Source: Hoyosella subflava DQS3-9A1 (GTDB lineage: Bacteria; Actinomycetota; Actinomycetes; Mycobacteriales; Mycobacteriaceae). From it: DNA of 64,000 nt. Made by a program: the position numbers and the translations under genes. Below are positions 45,709 through 54,711 of the stretch, one piece after another. The notes below the pieces were generated by a model. The model saw only the letters and a program-made list of their open reading frames with translations. It ran no database searches and was not told the origin of the DNA. The DNA is taken from positions 2,108,001-2,172,000 of the forward strand of contig NC_015564.1 in the NCBI RefSeq assembly GCF_000214175.1. Reading direction: 5' to 3'. Position 1 is the first letter of the stretch, and every line of letters starts with the position of its first letter.

Positions 45709-46823
45709 GGTGCTGCCTTCCGCGACGAGTGAAGGTGTGCGTTGCGGATCTGCTGTGCGAGGTCTTCCTGACTGATGACACCGAGGACTCTACGGTCCCC
45801 GTCCAGCGCAACCGCGTGTCCCGAGGGGGAGAGGACCGCGGAGTCAAGTGCAGCGCGCAAGGAATCGGTCTCCGGTGTATATCCGTGCCCGATGCTGTGG
45901 AGCGTAGCGGAGCCGAGTGATGTCCCGTCGCCGGAAGCAGCGCCGTCGAGCCAGCCGAGTGGACGGTCATCGTCGTCGGTGACCAGTACCCATTCACCGG
46001 AGTGCGCTGCCGGGAGCTGTTCGTGGCGTGAATGCGACACCACGATGTCGGTGCGCAGCGGAAGGCCATTCGCGCCAAAGAAGGACAGCAGGCGAACGCC
46101 TCGATCGAGGCCGAGAAACTCGGCCACAAAATCATCGGCAGGCTCGGTCAGTAGTTCCGCAGGGGCCGCGTATTGCGCGAGCGTACCTCCAGGCCTCATG
46201 ACGGCGACCCGGTCTCCTAGAGTGATCGCTTCGTCGATGTCGTGGGTGACGAGGACGATCGTCTTACTGATCTCCGATTGCAGCCGCAGCAGTTCCTGCT
46301 GCAAATCTTTACGGACTACCGGGTCGACAGCGGAGAAAGGCTCGTCCATCAGCAGCACCGGAGGGTCCGCCGCGAGTGCACGTGCTACCCCGACGCGTTG
46401 TTGCTGGCCACCTGAGAGTTGCGATGGGTAGCGTTTCGCGAACTCGCTGCCCAGTCCGACACGTTCGAGTAGCTCCGCGGCGCGCGACCGCGCCTCCCGG
46501 CGTGAGGCACCAAGCAATCTCGGCACGGTGGCGACGTTGTCGATAACGGTGCGGTGCGGGAATAGTCCGGCATGCTGGATGACGTAACCAATCCCGCGTC
46601 GGAGGTGGTGGGCGTCGCGGGTCAGGACGTCTTGGCCGCCAAGCATGATACGGCCGGATGTCGGCTCGATCATCCGGTTGATCATGCGCAGCGACGTGGT
46701 CTTTCCGCACCCGGACGGCCCGACGAAAACCGTCAGCGAACCACTGGGCACGTCCAGCGACAGGCCATCGACGGCGGTCGTCCCGTCCGGATATTGCTTA
46801 CAAACCTCATCGAAAGTGATCAT
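45705..46823 (-). CDS. Osmoprotectant ABC transporter ATP-binding protein
   Basis: This 372-residue cytosolic ATPase has Walker A GPSGCGKTT, signature LSGGQQQRVGVARA, Walker B VLLMDEPFSAVDP and H-loop LVTHDIDEA, the family pattern of ProV/OpuCA. The C-terminal third (about 235-372) resembles paired CBS domains, which in OpuA-type ATPases sense ionic strength. I chose ATG 46823; the longer ORF start at 46844 overlaps the upstream gene. ATGA overlaps join it to the binding-protein gene and to the first permease gene. Confidence 0.92.
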   Translation of the reverse strand: MITFDEVCKQYPDGTTAVDGLSLDVPSGSLTVFVGPSGCGKTTSLRMINRMIEPTSGRIMLGGQDVLTRDAHHLRRGIGYVIQHAGLFPHRTVIDNVATVPRLLGASRREARSRAAELLERVGLGSEFAKRYPSQLSGGQQQRVGVARALAADPPVLLMDEPFSAVDPVVRKDLQQELLRLQSEISKTIVLVTHDIDEAITLGDRVAVMRPGGTLAQYAAPAELLTEPADDFVAEFLGLDRGVRLLSFFGANGLPLRTDIVVSHSRHEQLPAAHSGEWVLVTDDDDRPLGWLDGAASGDGTSLGSATLHSIGHGYTPETDSLRAALDSAVLSPSGHAVALDGDRRVLGVISQEDLAQQIRNAHLHSSRKAAP

Positions 46824-47722
46824 CAACCAGCGGATTCCAGCCACTCGCGGGCAACTTCGTCGACGTCACGACGTTCAATGACGACCTGGCTGAGAAGTTC
46901 GGTCAGAGCTTCAGTGGTCAGCCGGGCGGACACGTCGTTCAGCACGGAGATGCTCTCCTCACCAAGTGCCTCTGCCCCTGCCAGCGGGGTGACGTTCTGC
47001 GAACCGAACACCGCTTCCGGATCGTCAAGTGAGACAAACGGACGCGTAGTCAGTGACGGGTCTGTCGAGTAGATATTCGCAACATCGATATCTCCGCGTT
47101 CGAGCGAGCTGATCGTGATTGGCCCGGAATTATCGGTGGGCACGAACTCGCCGAACTCGATGCCGTACACCTCTTCGAGCCCAACGAGTCCTTGCTGCCG
47201 GTCCCGGAACTCAGGGGCCGCCCCGATACGCATATCTGCGGCAACGGGTGCCAGATCCTCGATCGAACTCAGCTCGAATTCATCTGCGGTTTCCTGGGTG
47301 ACAACCAGTGAATCCTTGTTCTCCGCAGGCGCGGAATCAAGAATTGTGAGCGCTTCGGGGAGCGCCGCGCGCAGCTCTTCGTTGATCTCGTCGGTCGTCC
47401 GAGCGTCGCTCCCGTCGTCCAGGTAGGCGAGCAGCGCTCCGTTGTATTCGGGGAGCACAGATATCGCCCCGCGCTCAACCTGCCCGAAGTAGATCTCGCG
47501 GCTGCCGATGTTGTACTGGCGCCGCACAGTCGTGCCCTCTGCCTCGAGCGCCTGCGCGTAGATTTCCGCGAGCAGAACATTCTCCGGGAAATTGGCTGAA
47601 CCCACTACGACCTGCCCGGATGGCCCGTCGGTCGCGAGTGGGTCGCTGGGTTCTCCTGAGCATGCTGTCAGCGCAAGAGCACTGATTGTTAATGCGGCGA
47701 CTAGGCGGCCAGTTCGTTTCAT
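46823..47722 (-). CDS. Osmoprotectant ABC transporter substrate-binding lipoprotein
   Basis: This 299-residue lipoprotein has a lipobox LTAC at C21 and a type-II periplasmic binding fold of the ProX/OpuCC (glycine betaine-binding) family. It shows VVGSANFPENVLLAEIYAQA, the SVLPEYNGALLAYLDD segment and LERGDIDVANIYSTDPSL. ATG 47722 is preferred to GTG 47725 because of the GAGGAG position. It is the first gene of the operon. The ligand may be betaine, choline, carnitine or ectoine. Confidence 0.92.
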   Translation of the reverse strand: MKRTGRLVAALTISALALTACSGEPSDPLATDGPSGQVVVGSANFPENVLLAEIYAQALEAEGTTVRRQYNIGSREIYFGQVERGAISVLPEYNGALLAYLDDGSDARTTDEINEELRAALPEALTILDSAPAENKDSLVVTQETADEFELSSIEDLAPVAADMRIGAAPEFRDRQQGLVGLEEVYGIEFGEFVPTDNSGPITISSLERGDIDVANIYSTDPSLTTRPFVSLDDPEAVFGSQNVTPLAGAEALGEESISVLNDVSARLTTEALTELLSQVVIERRDVDEVAREWLESAG

Positions 47723-47807
47723 CACGTGAACTCCTCGACGGTCAGCACTGCTTGTGATGACCCTATTCGCGCCACGCCCGTAATGCGCCCCAGTTCACCG
47801 TATTTCG

Positions 47808-49088
47808 CTAAAATCCCGCCGCATCTAATGCCCGCTCCGGGTTGGGGCTGAAGAGTGCACCAATGAAACTCTGCACATCATCAAGTGAATGCTCGAGCAC
47901 ACTTACATGTGTAGCGCCTGGATACGTGCGGCTTACCGCATGGCCACCGCTTTCCTGGATCTCCTCGGCGAGGCGGACTGCCGGCTCAGGAGGCAGATCG
48001 TCATCAAGGCCGCTGACGATGAGCAACGACGTGGAGTAGCCGTTCGAGGGCAGCCGCATGTATTCGTCGAGAGCCTGATCGAACCCGGGGATGTCGCTGA
48101 GCGGCTCAGCAAAGAGCTCACTCATGCGATAGGGCCGTGCCGCAACGCCCATCTCTGAGCTGCACAGACGTTCCGCGAGCGCAAGAAGTTCTCGGCCCTT
48201 GCCGGTGAGACGGGCGTCGATGTCCAGGTCAGGGTAGGTATCTCGGAAACCAGCAAGTGCGTAAAAAGCGTAGGCGGTGAGGTTTCCGGGAAGAGTTTCT
48301 GGTGATGGTCGCACGCTTTGCCGCAAGGCGTCTGTGTGTGCTGCCGGGGCGACTGCTACCGCCCCGCGGAAATCCAGCGCACCGTTACCGGTGGGCGCGG
48401 CACTGGCGGCCGCGAGGGCTGCGGCACCACCCTGAGAATGTCCGAGCGCAACGGCGGTCCGCGAGAGCCGCAGATTAAGCCCGTGCGCCGCTGTTGCCGC
48501 ATCGAGCATGCTGTTTGCAGCGGCCTGGGTATTCAGATAGGCATGAAGGCCCTGGGTCCCCAGGCCTGCGTAGTCGGTGGCGACGACGGCATAGCCCTGA
48601 CGCAGCCAGTAGGAAGGGTAGTTGGCGGCGACTTCTCGCGACGGGCTACTCGGCAATGTGGAGGGAGCGCAGTCATCTCCGATACCTGTGGTCCCGTGAC
48701 CCCAGATGATGGCGGGCCAGCCTCCGGGCGGCGGCGTGCCCGGAGGGACAGACACTGTCCCGGTACTGACTGCCGGCTCGCCCCGGTGATTCAGCGTCGA
48801 GTAGAGGATTCGGTAGCTGAGCCCCGAATCGGGGACACGCACGGCGCTGTCGAGCGGCGACGATCTGATCAAGCTGCCCTGTGGAGGCAGGGGCGACGGT
48901 ATGTCCGTCGCATCGATACCGGACAGGATCGGTGCTGAAAGATACTGCTGCTGAACAGGGGAATTCGCACCTGGTAGCGCGCCCGCGGCCGCGGCCCCTC
49001 CGGTAAGTATCAGCGCGCTCGCGGTACCTGCGGCGACAGTCCGGCGGAACCACGGCATCGCGGGCCGTGCACGGGACGCTATCGTCAT
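47808..49088 (-). CDS. Secreted lipase / alpha-beta hydrolase (secretory lipase family)
   Basis: This 426-residue secreted hydrolase has a signal peptide (about 1-38, with AAAAGALPGA) and an alpha/beta-hydrolase core. The nucleophile elbow is ALGHSQGGAAA and the C-terminal His is in YPGATHVSVLEHS. A conserved N-terminal strand IIWGHGTTGIGDDCAPS is typical of actinobacterial and fungal secretory lipases (LIP family). ATG 49088 is used; GTG 49097 is also possible, and no strong ribosome binding site is seen. Substrate unknown: tri- or other acylglycerols likely. Confidence 0.85.
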   Translation of the reverse strand: MTIASRARPAMPWFRRTVAAGTASALILTGGAAAAGALPGANSPVQQQYLSAPILSGIDATDIPSPLPPQGSLIRSSPLDSAVRVPDSGLSYRILYSTLNHRGEPAVSTGTVSVPPGTPPPGGWPAIIWGHGTTGIGDDCAPSTLPSSPSREVAANYPSYWLRQGYAVVATDYAGLGTQGLHAYLNTQAAANSMLDAATAAHGLNLRLSRTAVALGHSQGGAAALAAASAAPTGNGALDFRGAVAVAPAAHTDALRQSVRPSPETLPGNLTAYAFYALAGFRDTYPDLDIDARLTGKGRELLALAERLCSSEMGVAARPYRMSELFAEPLSDIPGFDQALDEYMRLPSNGYSTSLLIVSGLDDDLPPEPAVRLAEEIQESGGHAVSRTYPGATHVSVLEHSLDDVQSFIGALFSPNPERALDAAGF

Positions 49089-49168
49089 GCCACCCACCGT
49101 AGGCTATTAAGCTCACTTATGGTGGGGCCGTTGAAATCTGTCCCTTGTGCTCTCAGCGCAACCCCGCA

Positions 49169-50182
49169 CTACCAGGCAGTGTGCAGCGCTTCACCCACCA
49201 GGTACAGCAGCGGTGGGACCGCCATCAGCACACCACATGCCGTTAAGTTAAGCGCCCGGTACTGCACCATCAGTGCCGCGAACTCGCGCAGGAATGCACT
49301 CGGCAGGTAGTAGCGTGCTGTCGGTGCGCCCGTGACGTGCGCGTGAAGGCCGAGGTGGCGTGACAAAATCGCGGCGCGAAGCACGTGATAATTGCTCGTC
49401 ACGACGAGGAGGCGCCCCTCCACACCCGCTGCAATCAATTCGCGATTGCTGTAGCGGAGGTTCTCTTCCGTTGATGTGGAGCGTGTTTCAGGCAGTAGTT
49501 CCGCGTCGGTGATCCCACGGCTTGTCAGATACCATGCCATCGCCTGCGCTTCGGGTAGTGGCTCATCATCGCCCTGACCACCCGATGGGACGATGACCGG
49601 CTGATGGCCCGCTTTGCGTTCGCGTTCGTAGAGAGCGAGCGCACGATCGAGCCGATTGGCGAGTAGCGGCGGGATCTCGCCATCGAGCAACCCAGCGCCG
49701 AGCACGATGATCGCACCGTGCCCGCGGCGCACGGGAAGCCGACTGTACACCCATGCATAAAGCAGGAAGCAGGTGAACGCGAAACCGGCGTATGTGCTCG
49801 CGAGCGTGAGGGAGAGGGCGGCCACGGTGAGCAGGGGAGAGCCGGATGCGATGGCAAGCGCTGCACCTACCGGCAGCGCCAGCAGGAGGAATCCAGCCAG
49901 GAAGGACAGCATGTTGGCGGCTGACACGCCCTCACGGCGCACCATTACGACACCGTTGGTGAGCAGGAAACCGGCAAGCGCGAGAACGAGCAAGGGCGAG
50001 GACAGGACCGTGATACCGAGGAGTGCGGGGAGTGGTGTCGCGGTGTCACCGGTCATCGCCCAGAGCGCCGCCAGCAAGAGAGCGAAGATCAAGTAGACAC
50101 CGTTGCTGAGGCGCCGCGGCTCTCTCTGGAACCGGTACAGGAAAATGCCCGCCAGCGTCAGTGCCAGGATCAGGAAGATCAC
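49169..50182 (-). CDS. YdcF family (DUF218) membrane protein
   Basis: This 337-residue protein has several transmembrane helices at the N-terminus (about 1-145), then a DUF218 domain with AIIVLGAGLLDGEIPPLLANR, PVIVPSGGQGDDEP, RSTSTEENLRYSN and VTSNYHVLRAAILSR, the family signature (cf. SanA, ElyC). The exact function is unknown; an envelope-related role is reported for relatives. The start is GTG at 50182, 27 bases after the mycolyltransferase stop (50210), so the two may be co-transcribed. Confidence 0.88.
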   Translation of the reverse strand: MIFLILALTLAGIFLYRFQREPRRLSNGVYLIFALLLAALWAMTGDTATPLPALLGITVLSSPLLVLALAGFLLTNGVVMVRREGVSAANMLSFLAGFLLLALPVGAALAIASGSPLLTVAALSLTLASTYAGFAFTCFLLYAWVYSRLPVRRGHGAIIVLGAGLLDGEIPPLLANRLDRALALYERERKAGHQPVIVPSGGQGDDEPLPEAQAMAWYLTSRGITDAELLPETRSTSTEENLRYSNRELIAAGVEGRLLVVTSNYHVLRAAILSRHLGLHAHVTGAPTARYYLPSAFLREFAALMVQYRALNLTACGVLMAVPPLLYLVGEALHTAW

Positions 50183-50209
50183 ACAGGCAACGCTAGCGGG
50201 CGTTCGCCG

Positions 50210-51214
50210 TCATGCGCCGATCGCGGGGCCGATCACTCGCCACGAGTCACGCATCTGCTGCTCGAACAGCCCCCAGGTGTGTGCACCGGTCGCCTGCTGA
50301 GAGAGCGTCGCGGGAATGCCGAGGGAATCCAGTCGGCTCTTGAAGGCCATCGAGCACAGGTTCGTTGCGAACTCTACGGCCCCCGGTCCTAGGGTCTGTC
50401 CAATGACAGCGAGGCCCGTCACTCCGTCCGCGGGGCCCGGGATACCGCTTGCGGCCGCGAGGTAGATTGCTTTACCGCGGAGGCGTTCCGCGTTGACGAA
50501 AGGATCGTGCCGAACCCAGGCGGGGTCACCCGGCGGGCCGAAGGCGTTGAAAACATTTCCGCCGCCGAATGCGACGACCGCCGCATTGGCCGCGATCCCT
50601 TCCGGTGCGCTGGTCCGGGCGCAGCCACTGTAAGAGGCAACTGCCTGGTACCGGTGCGGTGCCTGGACTGCGAGGTCGAGAGCGGACGCAGCGCTGAGGG
50701 AAAGACCACCCACCGCGTTGCGCCCCGTCGACGGGAATGCGTTATCGATCGCGATCGGCAGTTCCGACGTCATGTAGGTCTGCCATTTGTTTACGCCCAG
50801 CACCGGGTCGGGATGCCGCCAGTCGGCGTACATGCTGTAACGACCACCGATCGGGCTGACGACCTTGACGTGCTTGTCTGAGAAGAAGTCACGCAGCCGG
50901 GTGCTCTGGAACCAGCTCTTGCCCTCCTGGCCACCGTCGACTCCGTTGAGGAGGTACAGCGTCGGGCTTGCCGCGCCCTGGTTGGCAGGAAGATACACCT
51001 CATTGGGAATGACGCGATTCATCGAAGGGGAGTAGACATGCACAATCGCGAACCGGTCACCGATGCGATCGATTCGATCGACACGCGGGCCGGGCTGTGC
51101 ACCTGCTGGGGCCGTGCTGACGACGAGAGGGAGGAGTAACGCGGCCAGCGCGATCAGAATCCTGAGCCCAGGCGTTCGCCGGCCGCGGCCGACAGTGTTG
51201 TGTGCCTTACCCAC
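50210..51214 (-). CDS. Mycolyltransferase-like esterase (antigen 85 family)
   Basis: This secreted 334-residue protein of the antigen 85/esterase-D family moves mycolic acids between trehalose mycolates and arabinogalactan. It has a signal peptide (about 1-40, ending AGAQ), the nucleophile in GLSLSAASAL with S172, LLNGVDGG near the oxyanion site, and the catalytic His in TGAHTWGLFEQQ. The GTG at 51214 has AAAGGAG five bases upstream. It is direct evidence that the host makes mycolic acids. Paralogues probably exist elsewhere. Confidence 0.9.
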   Translation of the reverse strand: MGKAHNTVGRGRRTPGLRILIALAALLLPLVVSTAPAGAQPGPRVDRIDRIGDRFAIVHVYSPSMNRVIPNEVYLPANQGAASPTLYLLNGVDGGQEGKSWFQSTRLRDFFSDKHVKVVSPIGGRYSMYADWRHPDPVLGVNKWQTYMTSELPIAIDNAFPSTGRNAVGGLSLSAASALDLAVQAPHRYQAVASYSGCARTSAPEGIAANAAVVAFGGGNVFNAFGPPGDPAWVRHDPFVNAERLRGKAIYLAAASGIPGPADGVTGLAVIGQTLGPGAVEFATNLCSMAFKSRLDSLGIPATLSQQATGAHTWGLFEQQMRDSWRVIGPAIGA

Positions 51215-51364
51215 GCGTGCTCCTTTGTCGCAGTCCACAGGGGAAGATTTATCACGATCGACAAGAGCGTACGTGTAAGTTCGTGAACTAGACCACTCGG
51301 GGCCCGGTTTGCGGCGCCGTCCGCTCCTGCCATAGGCCGATGCTGGCCGTCCGCTGATGGATAC

Positions 51365-52156
51365 TCAGTGGCTGATCACGGCGTGCAAGAAGGTTCTCGT
51401 GCGGTCGTTTCGTGGCTCAGTGAAGATCTGCTCAGGTGCGCCCTCTTCGATGATTCTGCCTTTGTCGAACATGAGAATGCGGTCCGAAACATCGCGCGCA
51501 AATTGCATTTCATGCGTCACGATGAGCATGGTGATGTCGGTCGAGTGCGCGATGTCGCGCAGAACATTCAGCACACCGACGACCAGTTCGGGGTCCAGTG
51601 CTGACGTAACTTCGTCAAGCAGCAGGATTTCCGGGTCCATCGCGAGTGCTCGTGCGATCGCGACACGTTGCTGCTGACCGCCTGATAGCTGCGAAGGGTG
51701 CGCATTCTCCTTCTCCGCAAGCCCCACCATGTCGAGAAGTTTTCTGCCGCGGTCGACTGCTTCGTCCTTGCTTCGCCCGAGCACGTGGACCGGTCCCTCA
51801 GTCAGGTTTTCGATCACCGTCATGTTCGGGAAGAGGTTGAAGTGCTGGAAGACCATCCCGATTTTGCGCCGCGCCTGCCGAAGGTACTTCTCGCTCGCCG
51901 GGGTGAGAGCGCCTTTCCGCATTTCGTGCGAGAACGGGTCGTCATCGACCCAGATGACGCCTTCGTTTACTTTCTCGAGCGTCATCAGCAGGCGCAAGAT
52001 GGTCGTCTTACCGGAGCCGCTCGGTCCGATGAGTGTGACCTTTTCACCGCGATCGACGGTGAAGTTCAAATGGTCGAGCACAACGTTGTCACCGAACTGT
52101 TTGACGACGTCCTCAAACCGGATTTTCGGGCTAGGTTCACCCTGGCTGTTTGGCAT
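51365..52156 (-). CDS. ehuA: Ectoine/hydroxyectoine ABC transporter ATP-binding protein
   Basis: This 263-residue polar-amino-acid-type ATPase has Walker A GPSGSGKTT, signature LSGGQQQRVAIARA, Walker B ILLLDEVTSALDP and H-loop IVTHEM. The EhuA assignment rests on its operon with an EhuB-like binding protein and two permeases, in the order ehuB-C-D-A. It overlaps ehuD by 20 bases. Substrate ectoine or hydroxyectoine is inferred from EhuB and the neighbouring ectD; a generic amino acid importer is the alternative. Confidence 0.85.
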   Translation of the reverse strand: MPNSQGEPSPKIRFEDVVKQFGDNVVLDHLNFTVDRGEKVTLIGPSGSGKTTILRLLMTLEKVNEGVIWVDDDPFSHEMRKGALTPASEKYLRQARRKIGMVFQHFNLFPNMTVIENLTEGPVHVLGRSKDEAVDRGRKLLDMVGLAEKENAHPSQLSGGQQQRVAIARALAMDPEILLLDEVTSALDPELVVGVLNVLRDIAHSTDITMLIVTHEMQFARDVSDRILMFDKGRIIEEGAPEQIFTEPRNDRTRTFLHAVISH

Positions 52157-52784
52157 AACGGTTCTCCAGTCTCCGGATGAAGTAGGCGGTTACGAGGCTG
52201 GCAATGAGGAAGATGACTCCAGCGATGGTAATCGGCTCCGTGTAGCGGAACGTCTGCCCGCCATACTGCTGTGCCCGGGTCACCATTTCAGCCACGAAAA
52301 TGAAGAAGAGGAAGGGGGTGTCCTTGAACATCGACACCGCATAGTTGCCGAGCGACGGGATGATCCGCCGGATGGCCTGCGGGAGAATCACTGCCCGCCA
52401 GGTGCGTGTCGGCGGCAGCGACAACGCCCGTGCTGCCTCCCACTGTCCCTTCGGCACATCCTCGATGCCAGCGCGATACACCTCAGCCATGTAGGCCGAA
52501 TAGTGGATGCCCAGCACGATAATGCCGACTTGGAGTCCGGATACGCCGGGCGGTACCGCGTAGAAGACGAACAGGAGCTGCACGACAAGTGGTGTGAGGC
52601 GGACGAACTCCATTGCCGCGTGCAGCGGCCAGCTGGCCCATTTCGGCAGCGTGATGCGCAGCACTGCCACGACGAGGCCGACAGCGGCGGCGATCGCGAA
52701 ACCCAGGACAGTGGCGAGCAGAGTGATGCGGAAGCCTTCCAGCAGGACCGGCAGCGACTCCCACGCGTGATGCCAGCTCCACAT
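52137..52784 (-). CDS. ehuD: Ectoine/hydroxyectoine ABC transporter permease
   Basis: This 215-residue HisM-type permease has about five helices and the EAA-like loop ALSLPPTRTWRAVILPQAIR, with KDTPFLFFIFVAEM typical of polar amino acid permeases. It pairs with EhuC. ATG 52784 lies two bases after the ehuC stop. Operon position supports an ectoine role. Confidence 0.85.
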   Translation of the reverse strand: MWSWHHAWESLPVLLEGFRITLLATVLGFAIAAAVGLVVAVLRITLPKWASWPLHAAMEFVRLTPLVVQLLFVFYAVPPGVSGLQVGIIVLGIHYSAYMAEVYRAGIEDVPKGQWEAARALSLPPTRTWRAVILPQAIRRIIPSLGNYAVSMFKDTPFLFFIFVAEMVTRAQQYGGQTFRYTEPITIAGVIFLIASLVTAYFIRRLENRYAKQPG

Positions 52785-52786
52785 GG

Positions 52787-53515
52787 CTACCTCCTCCCCA
52801 CGGTCACGGCCTCGTCGACGTCAGGTTTGAGCTTGAATATCTCGCGCATGGAAGGGCCGCGCCCGAGCTTGAACTTCGCACGCGCTTCGACGACTTGCAT
52901 CACCAGCGTGAGGATGTAGGCGAGTACGAAATAGATGACGAGGGCGATACCGAAGGCGAAGAACGTGTCACCCGTACTCTCCCGGAGACGGTTGATCTGG
53001 AAGGTCAAGTCCTGCAGGGTGATCGCAGTGACGATCGCGGTGCCTTTCAGGAGGTGGATCATGAGGTTCGTCAGCGCCGGAATCATCAGGACCCAGGCCT
53101 GCGGGAAGATCACCCGGCGCATGCGCTGTGCGGGACTGAAGTTCAGCGCGATCGCGGCCTCCCACTGGACCTTGGGCACAGCGTTGATGGAGCCGCGCAC
53201 CACTTCGGCCCCGTACGCCCCATAGTTGAGACCCAGGGCCAGAATCCCAACGACGATCGGTTCGAGACGGATCCCGAACGCGGGGAGAACGAAGAACAGC
53301 CAGAACGCCTGCACCAACAGGGAGGTACCCCGGAAGACCTCGATGAACGCCCGGGCGCCGCCCCGCACAAAAGGATTGTGCAGACGCGCGGCGAGCCCGA
53401 ACGCTATCGCGACAGCGAGTGCGAGCAACGCTCCCCCGAGCGTGAGCTGCACAGTGACGATTATGCCGTCAATGATGCGGGGGAGCGCTTCTCTTAACGC
53501 GTCGAAATTGCTCAT
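52787..53515 (-). CDS. ehuC: Ectoine/hydroxyectoine ABC transporter permease
   Basis: This 242-residue HisQ/GlnP-type permease has about five helices, the motif RGTSLLVQAFWLFFVLPAFG and the EAA-like loop ALNFSPAQRMRRVIFPQAW. Its ATG at 53515 overlaps the ehuB stop (ATGA). It probably forms a heterodimeric channel with EhuD. The call follows the operon context. Confidence 0.85.
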   Translation of the reverse strand: MSNFDALREALPRIIDGIIVTVQLTLGGALLALAVAIAFGLAARLHNPFVRGGARAFIEVFRGTSLLVQAFWLFFVLPAFGIRLEPIVVGILALGLNYGAYGAEVVRGSINAVPKVQWEAAIALNFSPAQRMRRVIFPQAWVLMIPALTNLMIHLLKGTAIVTAITLQDLTFQINRLRESTGDTFFAFGIALVIYFVLAYILTLVMQVVEARAKFKLGRGPSMREIFKLKPDVDEAVTVGRR

Positions 53516-54438
53516 TCACCGTCCTCGTCGGCACCGCCATCGCCGGCGTCATCGATACCGGGGACACCTTCGCAGAGCATTTCGGTCGTGAGCTCCGGAC
53601 CGGGGAGCTCATTGATGCTGAATCCGAAGGGCTCCATGATCTCGAGCCAGCGATCTGGGTCAGACTTGATCTCCGCGAGCTGTTCGTTATAGGCGTCGAG
53701 AAGTTCCGTGTCATCCTGGCGGAATACGGTCGCGCCAGCACCGACCTGTGGGACTCCGTTGATTTCTGCCACGAACGATTCGGTGACCTCGACGGGCGCG
53801 TCCGGACGGTTCTCGGCCATGTAGTTCAGCGAGACGCCGGTGAGAGCGAACACGTCTGCGCGCCCGCCGATCACGGCGTCCATGCCGTCGACGGGGTTGC
53901 CCACGGGTGTCACGTCGATGCCGAGCGCATTCGCATAATCGACTTCGATCGCGCCGGTCAGGGCCACCATACTGGCGCCAGCATCAGCAATGGACTGCAT
54001 GTCCGTCAGCCCCTGCGGGTTGCCTTCCGGCACCATCAAGGCGGTCGTGTACACGATTTCAGGCTCGCTGAACGCTGCTTGCTCGCACCGGTCCGGCAGG
54101 ATTGACATGCCAGCGCTGACGGCGTCGAAGCGACCGGCGTTCAGGCCGGGGATCAGTGAACCGAACTCCGTCTGAATACCGTCGACTTCGCCAATGCCGA
54201 GTGCACCGAAGATCTCGCGGTGCAGTGCGACCGTACCACCGGTGAGCTGGCCGCCCTCTTCGAAGCTGTAGGGCGCTTCTCCTGCGAAGCCAACGCTGAT
54301 GGAGCCTTGCTCGGCGAGTTCGTCAACTGTGAGTGATCCACTGGCGCAGCCACTCAGCGCGGCTGCAAACACCGTTGCACCCGCCAAGTATCCAGTTCGC
54401 CGTACACTACTGAGGGCTTTCCTTGCTGTCGTCTCCAC
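53512..54438 (-). CDS. ehuB: Ectoine/hydroxyectoine ABC transporter substrate-binding lipoprotein
   Basis: This 308-residue lipoprotein has a lipobox LSGC (C31) and a type-II binding fold. EhuB-like segments are ISVGFAGEAPYSFEEG, TEFGSLIPGLNAGRFD, SAGMSILPDRCEQAAFSEPE and, near the C-terminus, EIMEPFGFSINELP. They resemble the Sinorhizobium EhuB that binds ectoine and hydroxyectoine. I chose GTG 54438 because GGAAGGG lies upstream and the signal peptide begins there. It is the first gene of the ehuBCDA operon; an inverted repeat at 54623-54650 lies further upstream. Confidence 0.87.
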   Translation of the reverse strand: METTARKALSSVRRTGYLAGATVFAAALSGCASGSLTVDELAEQGSISVGFAGEAPYSFEEGGQLTGGTVALHREIFGALGIGEVDGIQTEFGSLIPGLNAGRFDAVSAGMSILPDRCEQAAFSEPEIVYTTALMVPEGNPQGLTDMQSIADAGASMVALTGAIEVDYANALGIDVTPVGNPVDGMDAVIGGRADVFALTGVSLNYMAENRPDAPVEVTESFVAEINGVPQVGAGATVFRQDDTELLDAYNEQLAEIKSDPDRWLEIMEPFGFSINELPGPELTTEMLCEGVPGIDDAGDGGADEDGE

Positions 54439-54622
54439 GGGGACGGTTTCCCTTCCATCTGCGGCATACGAAACAACCCTGCCCGCCGTGCTCACACGCA
54501 CTCACGCGCCACGATTCTGCTCGCGATCGACCCGCATGCCTTCTCGTTGTTTTTGGCGTCTAGTCACTGGCAAATAGAACGGACCTGACCCTAGTCACCT
54601 CGGCCCCAGTCGGCAGCCGCGT

Positions 54623-54650
54623 TGGATCAGATCACCAGATACGTGATCCA
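54623..54650. promoter_or_regulatory. Perfect 7-bp inverted repeat upstream of ehuB
   Basis: TGGATCA-N14-TGATCCA lies about 185 bases before ehuB and 62 bases beyond the stop of the DHA2 transporter. It may be an operator for the ehu operon or a weak terminator hairpin; no T-run is present. Confidence 0.35.
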
Positions 54651-54711
54651 GATGTAACGAAATACGGGAAATCCGCGCAGTGGATGGCGTCGACGCTGGC
54701 AGGCTCGGACC

